From Cavia porcellus (taxonomy: Eukaryota; Chordata; Mammalia; Rodentia; Caviidae): 64,000 nucleotides of DNA. Made by a program: the position numbers and the translations under genes. The notes beneath the pieces were generated by a model. That model was not told where the DNA came from and ran no database searches. It was given only the letters and a program-made list of their open reading frames with translations. The DNA lies in NCBI RefSeq assembly GCF_034190915.1, contig NW_026947484.1, positions 210,812,657 through 210,876,656 on the forward strand. Direction: 5' to 3'. Shown here piece after piece: positions 11,301 to 22,867 of the stretch (position 1 is the stretch's first letter; each line of letters starts with the position of its first letter).

Positions 11301-12317
11301 TTTTTCTAGAAGTTTAAGGTGTAGCATTAGTTTGTTTATTTGTATTTGTTCCATTTTCCTGATGTAGGAATTCACTACTATAAATTTGCCTTAGAGGACT
11401 GCTTTCATTATGTCCCACAGGTTCCAGTAATTTGTAGTTGCATTTTCATTCAATTTTAGATATTGTCTAATTTCTTCTTTAATTTCTTCTCTGACCCATT
11501 GGTTGTTTAGGATGTTTAGGTTGTTTATGGCATTCTTATGGTTTTATTGGTCATCACTTTCCAGTTTTATTTCACTATGGTCAAATAATATGCATGGGAT
11601 TATTTCTATTCTTCTACATTTACTTAAGCATGTTCTGTTACTAGTATGTGGTCTGTTTTAGAGAATGACCCATGTGTAGCTGAAAAGAATGTGTATTCTG
11701 ATGTTGCTGGGTAGAACACTCAGTACACATCTAATTAGGTCATTTGTTCACAAGTTTGATTCGGTTCTGTTATTGCTTTGCTAATTTTTTGTCTAGTTGA
11801 TCTATCACTTTGTGATAGTGGGGTATTGAGGTCCCCCATTACAACTGTGTTATTGCTTATTTGATTTTTTTATGTCTATTAAGATTTATCTTACATAGTT
11901 GGGTGCCTCCATATTTGGTGCACCATATTTATGATTATATTTCTTCTTCTTGAAATTTTTCCCTAACAAGTATGTAGTGATCTTCTTTATGTGTTTTGAT
12001 CATTCTTGGTTTGAAGTTCACATTGTCTGCAAACAGAGGAGCTATCCCCACTTTTTTCTGGATTTGTGTCACATGCAATATTATTTTCTGTCCTTTGACT
12101 TTAAGTCTATGGATTTCCTTTTGAGTTAAATGTGTGTACAGCGTATTGTTGGATTTTGTTTCTTAATCTGTTTCTTTTGATTGGTGAGGTGAGGTCATTT
12201 ACACTGGTGGGTATAACTGATATGTATCTTTGTCATGTTATCTTTTTGTTGTTGGTTTTTTACTTTTTTTGCTGTTTGTTTGCTTGGTGGTTTCCTTCTG
12301 CTGTTGTTCTTGGAATT

Positions 12318-12554
12318 TTAGTCATCTTTATCTCTGTCTAGAGTGTCTTTCTGTACTCTTTGTAGTGTTGGTTTGGTGGTCATGAAGTTTTTCAGTTGTT
12401 CTTTATCATGGAAGTGTCTTATTTCCCCATCAACTTTCAAAGATAGTTTTGCAGAGTACATCAATCTGGGTTGGAAGTTGTTTTCTTTCAGGACTTGAAA
12501 TACTTCACTCCAAGCTCTTGGTAAGTTGAAGGTTTGTGTTGAAAGGTCCACCAT
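12318..12554 (-). pseudogene. L1 ORF1 C-terminal remnant
   Basis: A 78-codon open segment with the conserved ORF1 C-terminal pattern (VLKENNFQPRL, then an AKLSL block and a DKEQLKNF block). It is the nucleic-acid-binding C-terminal domain of the L1 ORF1 protein, cut off from the rest of ORF1 by stops. Confidence 0.7.
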
Positions 12555-13442
12555 GATTCTGATAGGTTTTCCTTATCAGTGATCTATTTCTTTTCTCTGA
12601 TAACATTTAGTATTCTGTTCTTGTGCTGAATTTCTGGGATCTTAATTACTATATGTTTGGGTGAAGATTTAGTTATGGCTAATTGAGATTCTATATGCCT
12701 CACTTATCTATGTATCAGGTTCTTTCCCCATACGTGGGAAATTTTCTATTATTTCTGTAAAGAGTCTTATGTGACTTGTGTTGACCCCTGCTTTTTCATT
12801 GACACATATCAATCTTATACTGTTTCTCTTTGCATCATCTTGCAGCTATTGAATTGTTATTTCCTGGTTCCTTGTTATTTTTAAGACATTTTTTCTTTCA
12901 TGATCATAAGCTTCCATCTGGTTTTCAAGGTTGTCTGTTTTCAGTTTCATTCGAGTGGTTTTTCAGCTTTCAGTGGAAATTTTAATTTCCTGGATATCTC
13001 TTTGAATCTGTTTCATGCATTCTAATTCTGTCTTATGTTGTTCACTCAAGGTTTCCATCATTTTCTTATGTTCTATTTTTTATCTACATCTTCTTTAGAT
13101 ACTCTCAACATTTCTTTCATAATGTTTGTCATTTATTTTACCTGAGACATTACTTCTGATCTGATTTCCTCTAGAGCTTCATGGAGTTGTTTCTTGACTT
13201 CATTTGCTATCATTTCAGAAAGCTCAGTTGTGTGATTTCCAGTGTCTTCCATTTCATTGTCTCCTGGGTTTGTTCTCAGTGAGCTGGAGAACTGAGACTG
13301 CATCTTGTTCTTTCATTTTGTCATTTTCCTCTTGGACTTGTGTGGCTGGCCAGGCCCCCTCCCAATGGATTGCACCAGGATGCTGGGCTGGGCAGACTTT
13401 TAATCCTCCAACACCCACATGGCTAGCCAATGTGCAGTCTTG

Positions 13443-13547
13443 CGTCTATTTTTTTTTTTTTTCTTTTCTTCCGGTACTGGGGATCGAACTCATGACCGCC
13501 TGCTTGCAGGGCAGGTGCTTATGCCGCTGAGCTAAACCCCCAGCCCT
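13443..13547 (-). mobile_element. ID SINE inserted in L1, with TSD
   Basis: An inverted ID element (CCGGTACTGGGGATCGAACTC...GCTGAGCTAAACCCCC) lies between two exact copies of AATGTGCAGTCTTG at 13429-13442 and 13548-13561. It therefore landed after the L1. Confidence 0.93.
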
Positions 13548-13860
13548 AATGTGCAGTCTTGAACTATGGCACTAGGCCCTTGTGCTGTGATGCACAGAGC
13601 TCTAAATCTCCAGGACCCATTGGCTTGGCTGATCATTCCCTGATGGATGGCTCTTAGGCCAGGTTGGGAAAGGCTTGGTACTTCTGGGACCTGTGTGTCC
13701 TGAGGCTTGATCCCAGTTGACAGTGTGTAGAATGGCTCTTCATTCTGCCCAGCTCAGCCATGTCTTTTAGGGAGTCACAGGGTGGGAAAATAGTGACTGA
13801 TTGTTGCCCAGCTTCAAAGATTATGCATTAGCACCTCAGCTAGCTCTATTTATATTGTTT

Positions 13861-15270
13861 AGAGCCAACTGAATGGATAAAGAAATGGCCTAGCCAGCTC
13901 TGTACATGGAGATAGGTTTAGCCAAAATGGAGATAATTGCTCTTTATTTAAGGAGAGTTTTCCAGGTGGTCCTCCACAGCAAATGTCGAAATTGAACTGT
14001 AATGAAGTAGCTTGGGTCCAAAGTGGGTGGTATGAGGATATCACACAGAATAATAGGAAAATAAAAGTTGCAAGCTTCAGGCACAACTTAGACCAGAGAT
14101 CGGAACATTTCTGCAGCTCTCATACTCTGTCTTTGCCTCTTCCTGAAGGTTCACTTCTGTGGGGTAGCAACCTAATAGCTAAAGATCAGGAAACCCCTGT
14201 CCCCAGGGAGAAACTTTTTTAGATTCAGTTTGAAAAACCCCAAGGAAGTTCTCTGCTTGGCCCAGTAGGGTCAGTCAGCTCCAGCAAGAGGCCTTAGTTA
14301 CATAGGAGAGGCAGGTCAGCTGGGAGCACCCCAAAGCCCTGACTACACCACAGGAGATTTGATGACTCTTATTCTGTGGCAGATTCACTAGACTAAGCCA
14401 GAACAGAAACAATGAGGACCTGAAAGCAACAGCAAGACTTGCTTGGTGCAGATCCTTGGTGCTCTGCCTTGTCCCTGAGGGCACAGTGTTTTCTCCTCAC
14501 AGGAAGAAGCCATCTTCGGAAGGGACAAAACTAAAAAACATGATTACTTCCTGAAATGAGGGGCTGTTACAAACCAAAAGAAAGCTGTTTTTACTAGGAC
14601 ATTATGAGTTGTAAATCCGAGTTTCCCCCTGGAGGGCATTTCCTCCTTCCTTCTGAGGAAGAGCAGGCCTGTCATATAAAAAGGGAAGGCTGTTTTCTCT
14701 GCACAGATAAATGCAGGACAGATCAGTTGTGGTCACGCAGCACAAGCAAGAAAACTCTGTGTTGTTCATGCTCCACCCTGAGCAATAGAGCCAGCATAAA
14801 GCAGGACTTGGTGGCTTCCTTAGGCATCACAGCGTGAGAATGGTGGAGAACAAAGCCGACCTTATCTATCCTGGAGACTGTGCAAAAAGACAGAACAGGG
14901 AACCAAGGCAGGAAGTATACCAACTCTCATCTAAAACTTACCTCACTTTATACGGAATAATTTCCATCCAGTGCAAACACTGGATCCTTTTGAGCCACGG
15001 ATGGCCAGCTGGAGATGTGCATAGTAGTTGCTGCATTTTATTATTTCAGAGAATGGCCGAGGCAAAGACAAAAAGTGAGTTACTGGGTAGATCTCAGGGA
15101 CTCGTGCTTCTGGGAATCTCAGATTTCTGCTAAGACTGAAGAACAGATTTTGACTTAAAAGCTATTTAAGATGCAATGCTATTCCTTTAATTGCCTATCA
15201 AACCTAATAGCAAGTGACTTATTTGAACATGCTGTACCTATATCCCACATCTCTTTCAAATGGTAGGAGC
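13861..15270. other. Unassigned sequence next to L1 5' end
   Basis: No gene recognised. Part may be further L1 5' UTR or an LTR: a TATAAAAAGG box occurs at about 14677-14686 and there is an A/C-rich block near 14160-14230. I could not match it to a named family. Confidence 0.4.
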
Positions 15271-15284
15271 AAACACTGGGTTTT

Positions 15285-15401
15285 TTTTTGTTTTTTGTTT
15301 TTTTTTGGTCTTTTTCATTTTTATCGGTACCAGGGATCGAACTCACGACCGCCTGCTTGCAAGGCAGGCACTTATGCCGCTGAGCTAAATCCCCAGCCCC
15401 G
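15285..15401 (-). mobile_element. Young ID SINE with TSD
   Basis: An inverted, well-preserved ID element with the full ATCGGTACCAGGGATCGAACTC...GCTGAGCTAAATCCCC body, flanked by AAACACTGGGTTTT at 15271-15284 and 15402-15415. Its intactness suggests a recent insertion. Confidence 0.93.
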
Positions 15402-15415
15402 AAACACTGGGTTTT

Positions 15416-16390
15416 GTTGACTCACAGCTGGCTCTGGTACAGTGTTCATCATTCGCAGACTCTGTATCTTCAAATTTGCCTGAAATATATTTGCGATCCC
15501 CAAATCAATGCAACACTTCTATGGCCATTTGGAAGTGAAAAATTTGAGTGACCCAGAGCCCACATCCCCAGCTGAGGTCAAACACGATGCTGCTGGCCTT
15601 CCTGCTTCCATTCTCTTACCATAGTGAGTATCCTCTTGGCCGGTCCACTTCATGCCTCAGTCTTTCCACAAGCTCAGTGCCGCACCACTGCCTAGCACCA
15701 GGCAGTGTTTCGCAGAGCAAGAAGTCTGCGAAATGCCTCACGAAGAAACACTGGATTAGCTTTGTTCAGACCTGAGCTGATGATGCTGTTGAGCACTGGA
15801 TCAGTGTTAATGAATCAACCATATATATCACGGTGAAAATGTTGTGACTAGAAGCCCTCAGGAGCCTAACCTTGCATTTTCCCTAGGAGGAGAGCTATTT
15901 GCTACTTCAGTGTTTAGAGCAGTTTACAGAAACTAACTGCAGCACAGCTGGGAAGCATGTTCGTAGGTAGATGGAGAACAGCATGGAACTTCGGTTTAGC
16001 CACACAGGCAGTGAGCAGTTCCGTCGTCGGGCCCGCACTGCAGCAGAGATGTTTATGCCTCTGAACATTATTTCATGGCACAGTGAAACCTTGTCTGTGG
16101 TCCACCTGTGGGATGACACTCCCATGTTTGCACACATCTGAAGATCAGAAACTCCTTTCAAAATTCAAAGCTCTGTCCATGCCCTTTACCTCATTCATAC
16201 TACTTCGGAGGAACCCGGCACTGTAGCAGCTGCCACAGCGACACTTGAAGGCCAGCCAGCCCACGGCGCCACCCCATACAGTCATTAAGACAGCGAAGAA
16301 AGCATTCCCAGGCCCAGTGCTCCAGTGCTCCAGTGTACCAGCCGCTCACCTTACATGATTAGGAATGATGGAAAACAAAGACTATTTACA
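15416..16390. other. Intergenic, nothing recognised
   Basis: Unique-looking sequence with short frames only. No recognised exon, RNA gene or repeat. Confidence 0.5.
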
Positions 16391-16412
16391 TACGGGTGAC
16401 TCTAGGGGGACG

Positions 16413-16755
16413 TCCTAGTCTGTGTTCTGTTGCTATACAACAGAATACTACAGACTGTGAATACTGGCTCACAGTTCTGCAAGCTGGGAAACCTGGGCGC
16501 CTGTGGCAGCGTCTGCCTCACATCTGGCAAATGTGCACTGGTTCACCTCACCTCACCTGGCAAGATAGCACAGGTGCAGTCCCGCAGGTCTCTCTGCCTC
16601 GTCTTATAAAGCCACTAATACCATGGTGGGGGTCCCACCTTTTTGACCTCCTCTACTCCTAGTTACCTTCCGTGCACTTACTCTGCCTAAACTGGGAGGA
16701 TACATTTCCAACACATGAATGTTGGGGGGTACACACATTTAGATCATAGCAGGGC
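16413..16755 (-). mobile_element. MaLR-type LTR (THE1/MST-like)
   Basis: The plus strand shows the antisense 3' end motif TAGTCTGTGTTCTGTTGCTA, the 'ggctcacagttctgcaagctgg' block, and an end near 'ttagatcatagcagg'. These are typical of solo LTRs of the ERVL-MaLR group. Confidence 0.7.
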
Positions 16756-16759
16756 ATCT

Positions 16760-17930
16760 GGTGGGTCTTTCATTACAACATACTCTCTTTGTTATTTTTA
16801 TTTTTGACCCAGAGAAAATGCATAAGAGTCTCCCAAGAAATGAAAAGAAGGCATGGGAGGATGGGGAGGAAAGCACCTCTCACATGGTTTTCCTCTGAGC
16901 AGCTGGCTCCAAAGTTCAGGTTTAGTAATGAGCGCTCTGTGAGACACAAGTCTGAGCAGAATCTGATGATTTTCAGCTTTGAGGGCGCGTGCTATAAATG
17001 GGAAATGTATGCTTAGGAGTTTTGCAACTTGTCCTCCAGCAGTGCTCGAGGACGTTGCCTGTCGCCAGGCAGCAGGACAGAAGCCAGCGTCTGGTGGGTG
17101 CGGCCAAAGTCACACTCAGACACCAGAAGGTCAAAACTAGAAGCCAAGTCCCCCAGCTCACCAGCAGATTGCATTTTAAGTTAGGTTTAGTGTCCCCATG
17201 TGGTGACCCTCTGCTATTTCACTTATAAAGTGAGCAGAGAATGAGTCCTAGATGAGGGTGTCACACTTCTGGGGCCGTGTTTGAACTTGTACCTTCATGA
17301 AGCTGACACCAGGAGTGAGGCTGGTCTCAGACGGCTCACAGGACAACGCCAGGGCAGGGGCTAGAGCGAGGGAAGTGGACGCAGACGCATCCACAACTCA
17401 CAGCTCATCTTGCACCCCGCTCCCTCCATCCGCTTCACTGACTTTTTCCCCCCAACCTATTTTTTCTCTGCCTCTTTGTTTTCATGGCAGGAAATATTTA
17501 CATATATATTCTTATCCCCCAAATGTTGCCTCTTTGTTTACCCTCCGCCAGAGCCCTCGTGACTCCCCGTCTCCCCCTGTGACTCTGGCTCCCCTAGGAC
17601 CTCGTGTCAGTGGAATGTCATGAAGCGTGAGGCACCAGGGCTCACCTGCGGCTGCCGGGCTACTTAACTGCCCACCCTGACGCTGGTGCCATCCTTCTTG
17701 CCACAGATTGCCAGTTTTGGAGACTCGAAATGGCTTATTCCCCTAGGAAAGGGCCGGACTCCGGCGCCCCTCCCCTTTTTCTGCTGTGGGCCTCAGTAGT
17801 TCTGCTTTGAAGCTGACACGGACGCTCTCCCGTGTTCTAAGTGTCTTCCCTGTTCCTGGGCCCCACAGTGCCTCCTCTCTGTGCTCCCAGGCATTTTTGC
17901 CCTGATGTCCTTCAGCATTTAAAAATTCTG
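16760..17930. other. Intergenic, nothing recognised
   Basis: Mixed, moderately GC sequence. The frames present carry no domain I recognise. Confidence 0.5.
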
Positions 17931-17934
17931 GATA

Positions 17935-18255
17935 GAGCCAGGTTTAGTGGTACGTAATCCTCTAATTCCATCCCTCAGGAGGCTGAGGCAGGAGGATCAC
18001 TGGGAGTTCAAGGCTAGCCTGAACTATACAAAAAACCAAACAACTTTGAACCACAGCAGAGTGTAGTGACTGGCCTGTAATCCTCACGTTCTGAGAGGCT
18101 GGGACAGGAGGATCCCAGGTCCAAGCCCAAGCTAGATATCTTAGCGAGACCCTGCCAATAAATAAACAAATAAATATAAATAAGTAGATAAATAAATGAG
18201 CTAGGGATGGTAGTTGGTGCAAAGGTCCTGGATTCAATCCCCAGTACTGAGGAAA
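17935..18255 (+). mobile_element. B1-derived dimer plus ID (composite SINE)
   Basis: Two B1-like segments (17935-18050 and about 18060-18170) are followed by a TAAATAAACAAATAAATA tail and an ID-like segment ending GGATTCAATCCCCAGTACTG. The arrangement resembles the B1-dID dimers described in non-murid rodents, with an extra monomer. Confidence 0.65.
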
Positions 18256-18259
18256 GTAA

Positions 18260-18855
18260 TCTGGACTGTGAAGGACACTTACGATCCTCCCTGTTAATTG
18301 CTATTTTACCACGTCCAGTTGTGTGCCTGCCCTCACGAGTCTGACTGTTAAATGGCATGGTCTTTGGAGAGGAGACCTGGGCGGAAGAGGAAGCTGGTGG
18401 CTGAGTGTCTTAAAGTGGAGTCTGCACAGCCAACATGCTGTCTTTACTTTTTGGGATGGCGGAAAGGCGCTCAACCCCAGCCCCGTCAGCCTTCCCCAGG
18501 CCCTGCACGGGCTTCTCACCTTGCTGTTCTTAACTCACACTCCTCACACTCCCCAGGAGCTGCTAAGTCTCCCCCTTTCCTGTCTCTATTGTTTGCTGTC
18601 TTCTCAGCCCTTATCCCAGGCTGCACACCAGGAGTCCACACTGGTGTCTGGAACCCCAGGCACCTGGTCCAGAAGCCCTCCCCGGGGAGGATGCAGCCTG
18701 TGGAGCCTCCCTCCTGCCATCTCTGTCCCTGCCAATGTGTCGGGTAACTGGGGAAGAAGAAATAAGGCTGGGGATGAAATTAGGGGTGCTAATCAGCTCC
18801 TCAAAGACGGACACAAGGAGACTGCAGTGGGATAGGGACTCAGGTGAAAGATGCT
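18260..18855. other. Intergenic, nothing recognised
   Basis: A GC-richer stretch with overlapping open frames on both strands. None carries a known motif, and their overlap argues against coding. Confidence 0.5.
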
Positions 18856-18859
18856 GACC

Positions 18860-19093
18860 TTGAGGAGGGAGACTGCAGCCTCGGAGTGGGTGACTCTAGG
18901 AGCCCTGAAGGGGAGAGAAAGGGTGCCCTGCTACACCCTCCGGGAGCAAGGCCCACTGGCACGTTACCTTCTGCCCAATGGGAGCCCCTGCCCATAGCCA
19001 ACTCCCAGAACTGTGAGACAATACATTTGTGTGGTTTTTAAACCAGTAAGTTTTGGGTAACTTGTTATACCAGTAACAGGGAATTAAATACCC
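18860..19093 (+). mobile_element. MLT1-like MaLR LTR fragment
   Basis: The 3' part matches the general MLT1 pattern: 'ccagaactgtgagacaatacatttg', then 'ttttaaaccagtaagttt' and an end at 'taacagggaattaaata'. Confidence 0.65.
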
Positions 19094-19361
19094 CTCAGAG
19101 ATGGGTTAAGGAATAACTGATACTAAGACACTCAGCTCCTCCCTTTTCTGTGTCCTAAGACTGGGGAACATCTCCAGCCTGGGCATCACCCGGTATGTTG
19201 TATTCCAAGTCCCAGGCAGCACACGGTGTATTGCGAGGGCCGTGCAGTGAGTATAAACAGCAGTGTGCTGGGGCAGGCTTACGCTAGCTATGAGTGCTGT
19301 TGGATTTTCAGGAGATGAGCAGGTCACTTGTTACACAGAGTCATCATTAAAATGCAGTGAT

Positions 19362-19546
19362 AAGCCAGACATGGTGCTGCACACCGGTGATCCCTGCACT
19401 CCAGGAGGCTGAGGCAGGAGGATTGCACGTTAGAGCCCAACCTGGGCAACGTAATGACTTAATGAAACTCCGTGTCCCAAAATAAAAAGTTAGGGATGTA
19501 GGCCAGCGTGAAGGTCCTGGGATCTATCCCAGTGCTGAAAAAAGAG
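19362..19546 (+). mobile_element. B1-ID dimer SINE
   Basis: A B1-like left half (GCCAGACATGGTGCTGCACACC...AACTCCGTGTCCC) is joined to an ID-like right half ending CCTGGGATCTATCCCAGTGCTG. This is the B1-dID layout. Confidence 0.75.
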
Positions 19547-19683
19547 ATTACATGATATAAACTTACAATTAATTACATTTTATTTCAAAGATAATAAACA
19601 CTCAAAACAAACCACTTCGTTTTATTAAGGCTTTATCATCTGCGCTCTGTTTAACAATTACCTATGTGTGCAAAGTTATGCAT

Positions 19684-20010
19684 GTTGTCACGGTTTATGT
19701 GGGTGGCCCCCAGGTCTCATGCATTTGCATTATGCATTTGTGATTGGTTCATTGTCTAGTGCTTGGATTGGGGGCATGAGTGCTACACTGGCCTAGGGGT
19801 GGAGCCAGGATGTGACGTAATGACAGGAAGAAGGTGTGTCTCGCTGTTTGCAGCCGCCATGAACTGCGCCCCCGCCATGCCGCCCTGACTTGGAGCCAAC
19901 TGAGTATGGACTGAAACCGCCAAAATCTGTAAGAAATAAACCTTTCCTTTCCCAGCTTTGGGCATCAGGTATTTTGTCTCAGCAACGAATAAAAAAGTAA
20001 CTAAGACACA
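19684..20010 (+). mobile_element. MaLR LTR (ORR1/MST-like)
   Basis: It starts TGTTGTCACGGTTTATGTGGG and contains 'cttggagccaactgagtatggactgaaacc' and 'aaataaacctttcc', a polyadenylation signal. It ends 'ggtattttgtctcagcaacgaat...actaagacaca'. A related copy lies at 51864-52262. Confidence 0.8.
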
Positions 20011-21265
20011 TGTTCGTCGCATCCGCTTGGTGGGATATGGTGTGAAGGCATTCAGTTCCAGTCTCGGTAACTCTGCATTTATGACGTCATGTTGGCAGCT
20101 TGAAATGGGCCACGATGGGGCACCTGCACCATGGAAATGAGAAAATGCTACAGAGCATTGCTTTTCCCCACACCCGGGTCAGGGTGCATTGTATATTTGC
20201 CCCTGTGATGAGGGCAGGTGATACTGTGACCTTGAGATACTGCCAATAACTTTGGGGTGTTCTTTAGGTCCCCCAACAGATGTCATGAACACCTGTGCCA
20301 AGCAAGGCCACAGAATCACTGAGACAAGCTTCATCACTGAGGCCTCACAGCCTGAGTTCCCAAGGCAGAGGCAGTCCATAAACATCAACTGAATAGAGAC
20401 CAATCCGCAACTTCCTCCAAAGGGAGAGGGCTCTGAACTGCACGATGACCGTCACCTTTATTTTCTCTGCAACTGTTACCATTAAAATTATTTCATTACT
20501 AGTTACTTAATTTCAGTCCATAGGAAATGTTTTCCAGATGTTAGCACCTATTATGATTATAATGACTGTGCTACGGTCCACGTCCACTGACGTCAGTGTT
20601 CTTCTGTGCTAGGTATCTTCTCTGAAAGCACGGTGAGTGTTTCTATTGTAAGACTTCATTGCGAGAGCTTTTCTGGTCTTAGCTTGACACAAAGTTTCCA
20701 ACAATTCACAAGTGAATTAAAATGCTCGCTGGTAATTAAAGATAGTGGAACATTTTTCTGCCTTTCCTACATGATGTGAAGGTAAGGCAGGAAGCTACTT
20801 TACACAGAATCAGGAGGCATCGTAGCGTTTTTAATAACTAGCATTCTGTAATTCCTAACAGAGTAGTCAAGTCAAAGACAAGGTCATTTGCTCACAAAGG
20901 GAGGCAGAGGCCCAGTGTAGGGAGGGGTAGGATTGGGCAGCACCCCATGATCTGCTGATGGGTCTTAACCCCTCATCAAGGGTGGGCAAGTGTGCCCGAC
21001 AGGGCCTTCTCACGAGATTCGGGGACTGCACAGTGCCATGTCTGACTCAACTGCCCACAGTGCTTCAGGTTTCAGATCTACCTTCCAGTGTATTAGAGTG
21101 ACTAAACAACCCACAAGAAGTCAGTGGGCATTTGCAGAAGATTGAACTGGACAGCTGAGAAAAATGGGAGGGCAAAGAATGCTTTAGATGAGAAAAGACA
21201 GGATTTTCTTCCCGAGATAAACACACATGCCAGTTACCAGGAGGGGTGAAATAGAGGAAATTAAA
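20011..21265. other. Intergenic, nothing recognised
   Basis: No gene or named repeat recognised. It may include decayed MaLR internal sequence following the LTR, but I see no motif to prove it. Confidence 0.45.
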
Positions 21266-21267
21266 AC

Positions 21268-21445
21268 ACAGGAGCTGGGCATGGTGGCGTATGTCTATAA
21301 TTCTGGCACCCTTAGGAATCTGAGGCCAGTGGATCACCAAGTTTGAGCACATCTTGGGCTCTTAGTAAAATCCTTGCTCAAATAAAAAGCACTGGGGATG
21401 TAGTATGAAGGCCCTGGTTCACTCTCCAGCACTGGGGGAATAAAA
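21268..21445 (+). mobile_element. B1-ID dimer SINE
   Basis: GAGCTGGGCATGGTGGCGTATG begins the B1 half. The ID half carries GCACTGGGGATGTAGTATGAAGG and a B-box region ending CTCTCCAGCACTGGGGG. Confidence 0.78.
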
Positions 21446-22087
21446 GGACAAGAAAAAGAAAAAAGTAATGAAAACACATGTTCACATAAAATATTCCTAG
21501 CTGCTTTGTTCATAATAGTACCAACTGGAAACAACCCAGGCGACCAGCACTAGGGCATACACAAGCCAACTGTAATAGGTGCAAGCAACGGATTACGACT
21601 CAGTCACTACAGGGAACAGGCAACAGGGCAGATGAACTCAAGAAGTCTCTGCTGAGCTGTCAAAATCCATGCACACATGAAAATACACACACTAAATTTC
21701 CATTGTAAGAAATTCTAGAACATGCAAAACTCACCCATGATAAAAGAAATCAGACCAATGTTGATTTAAAGTCACTGAAGTGACCTGAGACCCTGGGAAT
21801 GTGTTCTGGTTGGCGAAGGCTACTGGGTGTAGGCACTTGTCAAAATTCACCACTGGTTTAACACCTGTGCCCTTCACCGTAGGAGAGGATAAGCCAATCG
21901 AGAGAGGAACTAGTGGATGTAACAACCAAACATAGTGTGCGCATTTCTGGGATCCACAAACAACTGCAAGATGTTTTTGAGAAACTTAAATGTAGGCTAC
22001 TTATTTGGGCGTTTAGAGGGGCTCTAGGGGTACGGATCTTTTGATGTGATAACGGCGGGTGGCCCTATATGAAAGTGCCCACAGATT

Positions 22088-22100
22088 TAAGATACACATC
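22088..22100. repeat. Left target-site duplication of AIF1 retrocopy
   Basis: TAAGATACACATC, identical to 22827-22839. It fixes the 5' end of the inserted cDNA at 22101. Confidence 0.92.
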
Positions 22101-22826
22101 GTACAGGCCTGAGGCAGAGGACGGGAATGCAGGGCAGGGGACGTTCAGAGGGAGGCCTCCGAGGACACTGGCTGCAGGAGGGAAGCGGGACAGCTGCAGC
22201 GGGTCATCTCCCTGTGGCCACCAGCGTCTCCTGAGCCATGAGCCCAAACAGGGATTTACAGGGAGGAAAAGCCTGCAGACTGCTGAAGGCCCAGCAGAAA
22301 GACAGGCTGGAGGAGATCAAGCAGCAACTCCTGGATGGTCCCTAATACAGCCCTGGTGAGGACCGGCCCTCCAAACTGGAAGCCTTCAAGAAGAAATACG
22401 TGGAGTTCAACCTGAATGGAAATGGAGACATCGATATCATGTCCCTGAAGAGAATGCTGCAGAAATTTGGGGTCCCCAAGACCCACTTAGAGCTAAAGAA
22501 ATTAATTGGAGAGGTATCTGGTGGCTCTGGGGAGACGTTCAGCTACCTTGACTTTCTCAGAATGATGCTGGGCAAGCGATCTGCCACCCTGAAAATGATC
22601 CTGATGTATGAAGAGAAAGAAAGAGAACAGGAGAGGCCAACGGCCCCCCAGCCAAGAAAGCTACCTCTGATTGCTGTAACTGCAGAGTGGGGTGTATGGG
22701 GGGGGGGCCTGCGTGGAGGGATTGCAGGGCTTCTAATGACTCCCAACATAGAAAAAGAAGACAAAATCCTGAGCCAAAGTCAAACTAAATTAAATAAATT
22801 AATATCCTCCCCTTCCAAAAAAAGAA
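22101..22826 (+). pseudogene. AIF1P: AIF1 processed pseudogene (retrocopy)
   Basis: An intronless copy of allograft inflammatory factor 1 (IBA1), an EF-hand actin-bundling protein of macrophages and microglia. The ATG is at 22238; the frame reads [12 protein letters not shown]... and later the EF-hand stretch [30 protein letters not shown] and [10 protein letters not shown]. It spans about 140 of the usual 147 codons. Codon 36 is a stop (TAA, 22343-22345) where the parent has Lys, and a one-base frameshift near 22650 displaces the C-terminus. A 3' UTR-like tail follows, with AATAAA near 22793 and a short A-run near 22817-22823. The copy lies between two 13-bp direct repeats (TAAGATACACATC) at 22088-22100 and 22827-22839, proving L1-mediated insertion. 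No coding function is expected. Confidence 0.95.
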
Positions 22827-22839
22827 TAAGATACACATC
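22827..22839. repeat. Right target-site duplication of AIF1 retrocopy
   Basis: TAAGATACACATC, identical to 22088-22100, directly after the A-rich tail. Confidence 0.92.
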
Positions 22840-22867
22840 TCCTAAACAGTTCACGAGAATCGATTGC

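Larger units (their letters stand above)
8380..13860 (-). mobile_element. Near full-length L1 retrotransposon, inactive
   Basis: An antisense LINE-1. The 3' UTR and ORF2 end lie at the left (8380-8700). Reverse-transcriptase sequence lies at about 9.6-10.5 kb, where the catalytic FADD box reads FVDY (10188-10199). An ORF1 C-terminal segment is open at 12318-12554, the ORF1 start is near 13290-13340, and 5' UTR-like sequence continues to about 13860. Both ORFs are broken by many stops and frameshifts, so it cannot mobilise. An ID element interrupts it at 13443-13547. The outer 5' limit is uncertain and may extend past 13860. Confidence 0.88.

Noticed and set aside
13861..14960. A full LTR next to the minus-strand L1, suggested by a TATA box.
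   Set aside because: No matching TG/CA ends, polyadenylation signal or flanking duplication could be identified, so it is left unassigned.
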